A DNA stretch of 64,000 bases from CAZNEZ01 sp964572475 (GTDB lineage Bacteria > Bacillota > Clostridia > Lachnospirales > Lachnospiraceae). A program made the position numbers and the translations under genes. The notes below the pieces were generated by a model that saw only the letters and a program-made list of their open reading frames with translations, did no database searches and was not told the origin of the DNA. The DNA is taken from the NCBI GenBank assembly GCA_964572475.1, contig CAZNEZ010000001.1:49846-113845 (forward strand), given 5' to 3'. This document shows positions 18,502 to 26,005 of the stretch, one piece after another (within the stretch, counting starts at the first letter, position 1; the number at the start of each line of letters is the position of its first letter).

Positions 18502-19232
18502 AAGCATTTGCGTTGACAGACGTTGGAATGAAAAGAACATCAAATCAAGATTATGTGTTTTACTCAATTGATGCTGTAGGACATCTCCCCAATCTTTTTA
18601 TTGTGGCAGATGGAATGGGTGGACATAAAGCAGGCGATATTGCTTCACGCTTTACGGTAGAGACATTTTTAGAATCAGTTAGGGAATCAAATGCTGACAA
18701 TCCGATAACAATTATAGAAGAAGCCATTACAAAGGCGAATCTAAGTCTTATGCAGAAAGCCCAGTCTTCTGAAGAAATGGAAGGTATGGGAACTACACTT
18801 GTAGTAGCAACGATATATGGCAATTCTATGTATGTTGCTAATGTAGGAGACAGCAGGCTATATATTATTAATAATAATATTCAACAGATAACAAGAGATC
18901 ATTCATTTGTAGAAGAGATGGTCAGTATTGGAGAACTTGATAAAGAGAGTGCAAGATACCATGAGAAGAAGAATATTATTACAAGAGCTGTTGGAGCAAC
19001 AGAGAATCTTGTAGCGGATTTTTTTGAAGTTGAGTTAGCAGATAATGACAGAATATTAATGTGTTCTGATGGATTAAGCAATATGCTTAATGACTCAGAA
19101 TTAAAATCATTAGTAAATAAAGGTACTGATATCACAGATACTGTACATAAACTAATTGAAGCAGCAAATAATTCAGGTGGTAAGGACAACATTGCTGTTG
19201 TACTAATTAATAATACTGAGGCAGCCAATTAG
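18498..19232 (+). CDS. prpC: PP2C-type protein serine/threonine phosphatase (PrpC/Stp)
   Basis: Mn/Mg-dependent phosphatase, the partner of the PASTA kinase encoded next. Motifs are DGMGGHKAGDIAS, GMGTTLVVA, VGDSRLY, and SDGLSNML together with the late GGKDNIAVV, all typical of bacterial PP2C with metal-binding aspartates. 244 aa and no membrane segment, so it is cytoplasmic. Coupled by a 4-nt overlap to rlmN and separated from prkC by 26 nt, the usual prpC-prkC order. Confidence 0.95.
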   Translation: MKAFALTDVGMKRTSNQDYVFYSIDAVGHLPNLFIVADGMGGHKAGDIASRFTVETFLESVRESNADNPITIIEEAITKANLSLMQKAQSSEEMEGMGTTLVVATIYGNSMYVANVGDSRLYIINNNIQQITRDHSFVEEMVSIGELDKESARYHEKKNIITRAVGATENLVADFFEVELADNDRILMCSDGLSNMLNDSELKSLVNKGTDITDTVHKLIEAANNSGGKDNIAVVLINNTEAAN

Positions 19233-19258
19233 AGTTATAAGAAAGGATGTTATTAGGC

Positions 19259-21376
19259 ATGATAAGAAAAGGAATGTTTATAGGTGATCGTTACGAGATT
19301 ATCGACAAGATTGGTACTGGCGGAATGTCAGATGTATATAAGGCCAAATGTCACAAATTAAATCGTTACGTTGCTATAAAAATACTTAAGCAGGAATTTA
19401 GTGAGGATAAGAGCTTTGTAACTAAGTTCAAGCAGGAGGCTCAAGCAGCAGCCGGACTTTCACACCCAAATATTGTTAATGTATATGATGTTGGTGAGGA
19501 GAATGATATTCATTATATTGTTATGGAACTTATCGAGGGTATTACACTGAAGAAATATATTGAGAGAAAAGGAAAACTTCCAGTAAAAGAAGCTGTTAGT
19601 ATTGCTATTCAGGTAGCTCAGGGTATTGAAGCAGCACATAATAATCATATTATTCACAGAGACATTAAACCACAGAATATAATTATTTCAAGAGAAGGCA
19701 AAGTAAAAGTTGCTGATTTTGGCATTGCAAGAGCAGCATCTGCTAATACAATTAACTCTAATGCTATGGGTTCAGTGCATTATATATCACCTGAACAGGC
19801 TAGAGGTGGATATATCGATGAAAGAAGCGATATATATTCATTAGGAATTACACTTTTCGAGATGATTACAGGTACAGTACCATATGAAGGCGACTCAACT
19901 GTTTCTATAGCTTTACAGCACATTCAGTCAGAACTTCCTTCAGCTAAGCAGTATGTTGAAGAATTACCAATAAGTGTTGAGAAGATTATTGAAAAATGTA
20001 CTCAAAAGAAGCCAGATAGAAGATATCTAAAAGTATCTTCTCTTATTGCTGACCTAAAAAGGTCATTGATAGAGCCAGATGTAGATTTCGTTCAATTAGT
20101 ACCTCTTACTAATACAGCTGCAACAGTTATGATATCAGATGATGAAGTATCAATTATCAGACAGGAAGCAGGAACATTAAAGCCAGATGATGATGAGATT
20201 TATTCAGATACTGATGAAGCAACAGAAGATGAGGATATAGACGAAGAAAGTGAGCTTGACGATGAAGCAAGTCCAAAGCTTGATAAGTTCGTATATATTG
20301 GCGGTATTGTTGCAGGTATTGTTATTATTATTGTAGGTATTTTGATATTTACAAAAGCTACAGGATGCTCTGGAAGTACAGTAGAAAATGAAACAACAAC
20401 TATATCTTCACAGGGTGAGACAACAATTAGTGATAAGCAGACTATAGTTCCTAATGTTGTAGGTAAAACAGAAGAAGAAGCATTTAAGATTCTAAAAGAT
20501 AATACTCTTGGAGGCTATGTAGAGAAGACAGCTTATGATAATACAGTTGAAAAAGGTCTTGTTATTTCACAGTCTATAGCAGCTGATGAAGTTGTAGACA
20601 AGAATAAAACAATTAACCTTGTTATTAGTTTGGGACCAGAATCTCATGATATTCCTAATTTAGTAGGTAAGAATAAAGATGATGCTACTAAAGAATTAGA
20701 AGCTATGAATCTTAACCTTACTATTGAGACAACATATGAGAATAATAGTGAAGTAGAGATTGATAAAGTAATCTCTACAAGCCCAACAAGTCCTACGCAG
20801 ATTAAATATGGAGACAAGATAACACTTGTAATCAGTTTAGGCAATGATACAAGCGATGTTCAGGTACCTAGTGTTGTTGGTAAGGATCAGGAGGCAGCTA
20901 AAGAATTATTCACAGAACAGGGTCTTTCAATGAAGGTTCTTAACGAAGAATACAGTTCTAAGTATGCTAAAGGCAAGGTAATCAATCAGGATATTACATC
21001 TGGAACAACTGCACCAAGAGGAACAACTGTAGGTGTTATAGTTAGTAAAGGTGAAGAAGAGACAACTGCTGCACCAGTAGTAGAGAATAAATACACGCTG
21101 TCAGCTACACTCGATACTAAAAATGTATTCCCTGAGGATAGTTCTATGACAACAGGAGTACTAATAGGTGTGGTAAGATATAAAGTAGGAAGCAGAACAA
21201 TAGAAGAAGAGATAACACTTGATAAGAAAAAATGGAGCGCTACAGACTACAGTTATACGCAGTCATATACAATCAAGGGTCTTGATAGTGCACCATCTTC
21301 AGCAGAATTTGTTATTACATTAATAACACCTGATAACAAATCTAAAGATTGTACAATATCTTGTACAATTAAATAA
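19259..21376 (+). CDS. prkC: Membrane serine/threonine kinase with PASTA domains (PrkC/Stk)
   Basis: Senses muropeptides or lipid II outside the cell through PASTA repeats and phosphorylates cell-envelope and translation targets. The kinase domain spans about residues 11-275 with K41, HRD (D135) and DFG (D153). A long acidic juxtamembrane linker follows, then one TM at about 345-366, three PASTA domains (roughly 396-460, 464-532, 536-602) and a Thr-rich spacer. A further C-terminal domain of about 90 residues follows that I do not recognise. ATG 19259 aligns with the family start; the ATG at 19247 touches the GAAAGG site. It ends in a TAATG overlap with rsgA. Confidence 0.95.
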   Translation: MIRKGMFIGDRYEIIDKIGTGGMSDVYKAKCHKLNRYVAIKILKQEFSEDKSFVTKFKQEAQAAAGLSHPNIVNVYDVGEENDIHYIVMELIEGITLKKYIERKGKLPVKEAVSIAIQVAQGIEAAHNNHIIHRDIKPQNIIISREGKVKVADFGIARAASANTINSNAMGSVHYISPEQARGGYIDERSDIYSLGITLFEMITGTVPYEGDSTVSIALQHIQSELPSAKQYVEELPISVEKIIEKCTQKKPDRRYLKVSSLIADLKRSLIEPDVDFVQLVPLTNTAATVMISDDEVSIIRQEAGTLKPDDDEIYSDTDEATEDEDIDEESELDDEASPKLDKFVYIGGIVAGIVIIIVGILIFTKATGCSGSTVENETTTISSQGETTISDKQTIVPNVVGKTEEEAFKILKDNTLGGYVEKTAYDNTVEKGLVISQSIAADEVVDKNKTINLVISLGPESHDIPNLVGKNKDDATKELEAMNLNLTIETTYENNSEVEIDKVISTSPTSPTQIKYGDKITLVISLGNDTSDVQVPSVVGKDQEAAKELFTEQGLSMKVLNEEYSSKYAKGKVINQDITSGTTAPRGTTVGVIVSKGEEETTAAPVVENKYTLSATLDTKNVFPEDSSMTTGVLIGVVRYKVGSRTIEEEITLDKKKWSATDYSYTQSYTIKGLDSAPSSAEFVITLITPDNKSKDCTISCTIK

Positions 21377-22254
21377 TGCAGGGAAAGATTATTAAAGGCA
21401 TTGCAGGATTTTACTATGTTCATATAATTCATGGTGGCATATATGAATGCAAAGCAAAAGGTATTTTTAGGCACAGAAACATAAAACCTCTTGTAGGTGA
21501 TAATGTTGAGATAGATATTTTGGATGAAGACAATATGTTAGGTAATATCATATCAGTTCTGCCAAGAACTAACGAATTGATAAGACCAGCAGTGGCAAAT
21601 ATTGACCAGGCAATGGTCGTATTTGCCATAAAAAGTCCGATTCCCAATATTAATCTACTTGATAGATTTCTAGTGATGATGGAAAGTCAGAACATTGATA
21701 CAATTATATGCTTTAATAAGACAGATCTGGTTTCGGAGAAGGAGATCACTGAATTAAGAAACATATATGTAAATGCAGGATATCATGTAGTGTTTGCAAG
21801 CGCAAAATCTGATATTGGCATTGATGAGATTAGAAGGCTTTTGGATGGTAAGACAACAGCATTTGCAGGTCCTTCAGGTGTAGGAAAATCATCAATGCTT
21901 AACTCTATAATGCCAGATATCAATGTTACAACTGGTGAAATAAGTGAGAAGATACAGCGTGGTAAACATACAACAAGGCATACAGAAATATTCAATGTTG
22001 AGGAAGATACATATATAATGGATACACCAGGATTCAGCTCATTATATACATGCGATTTTCCTAAGGAAGAACTAAAGAACTTCTTTCCAGAGATAAGCAA
22101 ATATGAAGGTGAATGTAGATTCGCGGGGTGCGTTCACATCAATGAACCTTCATGTAAGGTAAAGGAAGAAGTAGAGGCTGGAATTATTAGTCAGTCAAGA
22201 TACAAAAACTATATACTTATGTACGAAGAAATCAAGAATAAGAAAAAGTACTAG
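21376..22254 (+). CDS. rsgA: Small ribosomal subunit biogenesis GTPase RsgA
   Basis: Circularly permuted GTPase that checks late 30S assembly. An OB fold precedes the G domain; the order of G motifs is permuted: G4 NKTD (in CFNKTDLV), then G1 GPSGVGKSS, then G3 DTPGFSS. The C-terminal zinc knuckle is CRFAGCVH with a later Cys in EPSCKV. The 292-aa length is normal. Its ATG shares a base with the prkC stop, a common arrangement in Firmicutes. Confidence 0.96.
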   Translation: MQGKIIKGIAGFYYVHIIHGGIYECKAKGIFRHRNIKPLVGDNVEIDILDEDNMLGNIISVLPRTNELIRPAVANIDQAMVVFAIKSPIPNINLLDRFLVMMESQNIDTIICFNKTDLVSEKEITELRNIYVNAGYHVVFASAKSDIGIDEIRRLLDGKTTAFAGPSGVGKSSMLNSIMPDINVTTGEISEKIQRGKHTTRHTEIFNVEEDTYIMDTPGFSSLYTCDFPKEELKNFFPEISKYEGECRFAGCVHINEPSCKVKEEVEAGIISQSRYKNYILMYEEIKNKKKY

Positions 22255-22286
22255 AGGGTTTTCCCCTAAATCTACGGAGGTGTTTT

Positions 22287-22949
22287 ATGATCAAGTTGTC
22301 CCCATCGGTTTTAGCCTCAGATTTTTCGAGACTGGGAGAAGAAATTGTTACAATGGAAAAAGCGGGTGCGGATTACATTCATCTAGATGTAATGGATGGA
22401 ATGTTTGTTCCGAGCATGACTATTGGTGAACCCGTAATAAGATGCATTAGGAAGATTACAGATAAGCCATTTGATGTTCATCTTATGATTGAAGAACCAA
22501 AACGTTATGTTGAGGAATTCAGAAAAGCTGGAGCAGATATTATTACAATTCATGCAGAGGCATGCGCACAATTAGACAGAACGATTGCAGAGATTAAAGC
22601 AACAGGAGCAAGAGTTGGAGTAGCACTGAGTCCTGCTACACCTTTGTGTACCCTTGATTATGAATTAGAGAATATTGATATGGTTCTAGTTATGACAGTT
22701 AATCCTGGATTTGGAGGCCAAAAATACATAGGTACCTCTACTGGCAAAATCCGTGAGTTGAGACGATTAATTGATGATAGAGGATTGGATGTTGACATAG
22801 AAGTAGATGGAGGTATATCTGCTGCCAATGTTAGAACTGTTCTTGATGCTGGCGCTAATGTTATAGTTTCAGGCTCTGCTCTGTATAGAGGAGATATTAC
22901 AGAGAACATTAAAGAGATGAAGAAAATATTTGGAGAATATGATGTATAA
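22287..22949 (+). CDS. rpe: Ribulose-phosphate 3-epimerase
   Basis: Interconverts ribulose-5-P and xylulose-5-P in the pentose phosphate pathway. A TIM barrel with HLDVMDGMFVPSMTIG, metal-binding His and Asp residues, VNPGFGGQKY and VDGGI. The 220-aa length is standard. GGAGGTG lies 6 nt upstream. It follows rsgA by 32 nt and overlaps the thiamine kinase gene; rsgA-rpe-thiN is a frequent Firmicute order. Confidence 0.97.
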   Translation: MIKLSPSVLASDFSRLGEEIVTMEKAGADYIHLDVMDGMFVPSMTIGEPVIRCIRKITDKPFDVHLMIEEPKRYVEEFRKAGADIITIHAEACAQLDRTIAEIKATGARVGVALSPATPLCTLDYELENIDMVLVMTVNPGFGGQKYIGTSTGKIRELRRLIDDRGLDVDIEVDGGISAANVRTVLDAGANVIVSGSALYRGDITENIKEMKKIFGEYDV

Positions 22950-23607
22950 AAAAGCTTTAATAATAACTGGCGGAAGTTTAGATATCGACTTTGCCAGAAA
23001 ATATATCTGCGATAAGCAATATGACATTATAATAGCTGTTGATGGCGGTTTGGCGTATGCCAGATCGCTTTTCTTAAAGCCGGATTATATCGTCGGAGAT
23101 TTTGATACAATTAGTCATGAGGTGCTTAAAAAATATGAGAATGTACCAGGTATTACTATAGTTAAGTATAATCCAGAAAAGGATGATACAGATACAGAGG
23201 CGGCACTTAATCAGGTAATAAAGCTAGAATGTACAGATGTAGATATATTAGGAGGAATGGGTTCAAGATTTGACCATACCATCTCTAATATGTTTATTCT
23301 TTTGAAAGCACATATGAATAATATTAATGCTTATATTATAGACAGTATTAATAGAATTAGTATCATTACAGGGGAAACTAAGATAAAAAAGTCAGAACAG
23401 TATGGATATTATATTTCTTTAGTACCTTTTGATGGAAGTGCATATGGTATTACACTTACAGGATTAAAGTATCCTCTTAATAATTTTGATTTTGATACAG
23501 AAAAGACATTTAGGTTAGGAATAAGTAATGAGATAATAGATGAAGAAGCAACAATTACAGTAAGAGATGGTAAATTACTGCTTATAGAATCAAAAAAAGA
23601 CGCCTAG
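22942..23607 (+). CDS. thiN: Thiamine pyrophosphokinase
   Basis: Converts thiamine plus ATP to thiamine diphosphate. Family signatures are IIAVDGGLAYARS, PDYIVGDFDT, the DDTDTEAAL acidic cluster and GGMGSRFDHTISN. Start choice: GGAG (22932-22935) best suits ATG 22942 (6-nt spacing); ATG 22939 and TTG 22930 are also in frame. It overlaps rpe by 8 nt. Its TAG stop lies within the loop and second arm of a bidirectional terminator shared with tyrA. Confidence 0.93.
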   Translation: MYKKALIITGGSLDIDFARKYICDKQYDIIIAVDGGLAYARSLFLKPDYIVGDFDTISHEVLKKYENVPGITIVKYNPEKDDTDTEAALNQVIKLECTDVDILGGMGSRFDHTISNMFILLKAHMNNINAYIIDSINRISIITGETKIKKSEQYGYYISLVPFDGSAYGITLTGLKYPLNNFDFDTEKTFRLGISNEIIDEEATITVRDGKLLLIESKKDA

Positions 23608-23618
23608 CGTCTTTTTTT
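23592..23618. terminator. Bidirectional terminator holding the stop codons of thiN and tyrA
   Basis: A 12-bp perfect stem, A7-GACGC (23592-23603) paired with GCGTC-T7 (23607-23618), has a 3-nt loop CTA. The loop is the reverse of the tyrA TAG and overlaps the thiN TAG at 23605-23607. U-tracts exist on both strands, so it can stop both converging transcripts. Confidence 0.85.
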
Positions 23619-24704
23619 GATATTGTAATGGTGTCTAGTCAATAGACTGACGCATTTGTCAGCAGATTCATCGTCATAAAAGTCAATCTTTAGTGCACCT
23701 TCTTCAAATTCACGATTATGGATAATACCTATATTCTTTATACTTACATTATTACTTGCAAGTATTGTTGCAATTGTTGAAATTGCACCTGCTTCATCAA
23801 TAATATCGCAGTATACGGCAAAAGTTTTTTTGATAGGACCTAAGTTCTTATCGGAGAAAGACGAACGGTAATCGCGACTTTTCGTAAATAAATCAAAGAT
23901 TTTACCTTCTTCATGATTATCAAGTTCTTCTTTAATCTGATTTAAAGATTCAATATATTTTTCTAATAGTAATGAGATATTACCAGGATTGCTCATACAT
24001 ATTTGCTCCCACATTTCAGGAGAAGAAGAAGCAATTCGCGTGATATCCTTAAATCCTCCAGCAGCAATTTGTTTCATAGTCTGTGATTCTAAATCATTAT
24101 CCCTAACTAAGTTAACAAGACTTGCTGCTATGAGATGGGGAAGATGACTTATTCCTGCTACAACATAATCGTGTTCTTTATAATCAAGAATAACAGGAAT
24201 AGCACCTAGTTTTAAAACTATATCACGAAATCTTCCTAAACTGTCGGGTGTTGTAGCCTTAGTAGGTGTAATTGCATAGTAACAGTTTTCAATAAGATGG
24301 TCAGAAGAATTGGAATATCCTGTTTTCTCAGAACCAGCCATAGGATGACCACCTATAAAATTAGATTCCATTTTTTCAGCAATAACAGCTTCATGAATGT
24401 TCTCTTTAACACTTCCTACATCAGTTATTATACAGGAGTCAGCTATAAGAGGCTTTAGCATTCTGAGATAATCAATATTATATTGTACAGGAGTGCAAAG
24501 AAAAATATAATCACAGGTACAGAAATTATCATCAATTTTATCTGTAGCAATATTAATAGTACCATCTGATACGGAATCAATTCTTGCAGATTCACTTCGA
24601 TTAAAAGCAATCTGTTTACAATCTGGATAGAATTTTCTAAAGGTTTTGGCAATCGAACCACCAATTAGACCTAAACCAATGTATCCAATAGTTATTACTG
24701 ACAT
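23604..24704 (-). CDS. tyrA: Prephenate dehydrogenase with C-terminal ACT domain
   Basis: Oxidises prephenate to 4-hydroxyphenylpyruvate for tyrosine synthesis. The N-terminal Rossmann fold carries GYIGLGLIGGSIAK; ITDVGSVKENI and GGHPMAGSEKTGY are the family substrate and nucleotide motifs. The last 70 or so residues (from about 295) look like an ACT regulatory domain, usually used for tyrosine feedback. AAGGAG lies 7 nt before ATG 24704. It overlaps the end of aroF by 10 nt, giving a two-gene aromatic operon on the minus strand. Confidence 0.94.
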   Translation of the reverse strand: MSVITIGYIGLGLIGGSIAKTFRKFYPDCKQIAFNRSESARIDSVSDGTINIATDKIDDNFCTCDYIFLCTPVQYNIDYLRMLKPLIADSCIITDVGSVKENIHEAVIAEKMESNFIGGHPMAGSEKTGYSNSSDHLIENCYYAITPTKATTPDSLGRFRDIVLKLGAIPVILDYKEHDYVVAGISHLPHLIAASLVNLVRDNDLESQTMKQIAAGGFKDITRIASSSPEMWEQICMSNPGNISLLLEKYIESLNQIKEELDNHEEGKIFDLFTKSRDYRSSFSDKNLGPIKKTFAVYCDIIDEAGAISTIATILASNNVSIKNIGIIHNREFEEGALKIDFYDDESADKCVSLLTRHHYNIKKRR

Positions 24705-25717
24705 CTAAAACTCCTTCCCTCCAGTTTAGCATAAGGCTCAAGATGCTTACAGAGATTATCAAACTGTTCAAAAGTAAGTGATTGAGGACCATCGGATAGA
24801 GCTTTGGCAGGATTAGGGTGGACTTCAATCATAAGTCCATCAGCACCAGCGGCAATAGCTGACTTAGCAAGCGGTTCAACATAACTTCTAACACCAGTAG
24901 CATGACTTGGATCCACAATAATAGGAAGATGACTCTTTTCCTTAATAACAGGGACAGCACTGATATCTAAAGTATTTCTGGTTGCTGTCTCAAATGTTCG
25001 TATTCCTCTTTCACAAAGGACGATGTTTTCATTACCTTCGGCAATGATATACTCTGCGGCATTTAACCATTCATCTATAGTAGCAGCAAGACCCCTTTTA
25101 AGGAGAACAGGAATACCAGATTTACCAGCTTCTTTTAACAAATAGAAATTCTGCATATTTCTTGCACCAATCTGAATCATGTCTACATATTTGGCGGCAG
25201 CTTCAATCGCACGTTCACTAGTAACTTCACAGATTACATTAAGTCCAGTTTCTTCGCGTGCCTTAGCCATATACTTAAGTCCTTCGACTTCAAGGCCCTG
25301 AAATGAATATGGAGAAGTTCTAGGTTTGTATGCACCACCACGAACAAAGTTAGCACCCGCCGCTTTAACAGCATGGGCAGTGCTTAGAAGCTGTTCCTCA
25401 CTCTCAACAGCACATGGACCAGCCATAATTGTAAGATTATCTGGTCCAATAAAGGTATTACCCACTTTAATTGTGGATGGTTCAGGGTGGAACTTCTTGT
25501 TAGCCAACTTATAAGATTCGGTTACAGGAACTACCTTATCGACTTCATCAGCAAGGGCTATATTATCTGAATCAAGGCGTGTTTTATCACCCACAACACC
25601 AATGATAGTCACTTGGTCACCTACAGAGAGATGAGTTTTTAAACCTTTACTCTCAATTAAATTTTGAACAGAAGCTATAGATTCATTGCTAGCTCCGGGT
25701 TTCATTACTATAATCAT
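24695..25717 (-). CDS. aroF: 3-deoxy-7-phosphoheptulonate (DAHP) synthase, type I-beta
   Basis: First step of the shikimate pathway, PEP plus erythrose-4-phosphate. The N-terminal 70 or so residues form the ferredoxin-like regulatory domain of the I-beta subclass. The barrel domain has IMAGPCAVES, RGGAYKPRTSPYSFQG, LCERGIRTFE and PIIVDPSHATG. 340 aa, GGAGA 8 nt before the ATG. Cotranscribed with tyrA, suggesting control by aromatic amino acid need. A strong minus-strand promoter lies upstream. Confidence 0.95.
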   Translation of the reverse strand: MIIVMKPGASNESIASVQNLIESKGLKTHLSVGDQVTIIGVVGDKTRLDSDNIALADEVDKVVPVTESYKLANKKFHPEPSTIKVGNTFIGPDNLTIMAGPCAVESEEQLLSTAHAVKAAGANFVRGGAYKPRTSPYSFQGLEVEGLKYMAKAREETGLNVICEVTSERAIEAAAKYVDMIQIGARNMQNFYLLKEAGKSGIPVLLKRGLAATIDEWLNAAEYIIAEGNENIVLCERGIRTFETATRNTLDISAVPVIKEKSHLPIIVDPSHATGVRSYVEPLAKSAIAAGADGLMIEVHPNPAKALSDGPQSLTFEQFDNLCKHLEPYAKLEGRSFRCQ

Positions 25718-25756
25718 ATGTTTATCTCCATTCTAAAATTGTTATTATTTGATGTA

Positions 25757-25785
25757 ATTGTACTCCCACAAATCTCTCGTGTCAA
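25757..25785 (-). promoter_or_regulatory. Strong sigma-A promoter for aroF-tyrA
   Basis: On the minus strand TTGACA (complement of 25780-25785), a 17-bp spacer and TACAAT (complement of 25757-25762). This is close to consensus and about 40 bp from the aroF start. Confidence 0.7.
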
Positions 25786-25794
25786 TACTCTATT

Positions 25795-25819
25795 ACTTTA
25801 AAGTTTTACGCTTTAAAGT
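25795..25819. promoter_or_regulatory. Inverted repeat upstream of the aroF promoter, possible operator
   Basis: ACTTTAAAG (25795-25803) and CTTTAAAGT (25811-25819) form a 9-bp perfect dyad with a 7-nt centre. It lies about 10 bp upstream of the aroF -35 box. With no T-tract after it and no gene ending here, a protein-binding site is more likely than a terminator; the regulator is unknown. Confidence 0.4.
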
Positions 25820-25840
25820 AAATTCCTAATTAACAGGCAC

Positions 25841-25877
25841 TTTTACTCTTGTAAATATAGTAAAATAAGAGTAAAAT
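25841..25877 (+). promoter_or_regulatory. Putative promoter of the EF-G-like gene with overlapping dyad
   Basis: TTGTAA (25849-25854), 17 bp, TAAAAT (25872-25877). The inverted repeat TTTTACTCTT (25841-25850) / AAGAGTAAAA (25867-25876) overlaps both promoter boxes, as expected for an operator. A leader of about 120 nt with A-rich stretches follows before the ATG at 26006; I see no recognisable riboswitch in it. Confidence 0.45.
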
Positions 25878-26005
25878 ATATTCATAGTTAACGTTGTTCT
25901 TGTCAGAAGTGAGACAATCAGGAAGTATTAAAAAGGAAAATAAAAAAGGAAAAGTGCGGTGTCGTATCACTTCAAATTTTAATCGGCATACGTGCAGGTA
26001 AATGT

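Noticed and set aside
25795..25819. Intrinsic terminator
   Set aside because: No gene ends here and there is no T-tract after the dyad, so an operator-like site is the better guess.
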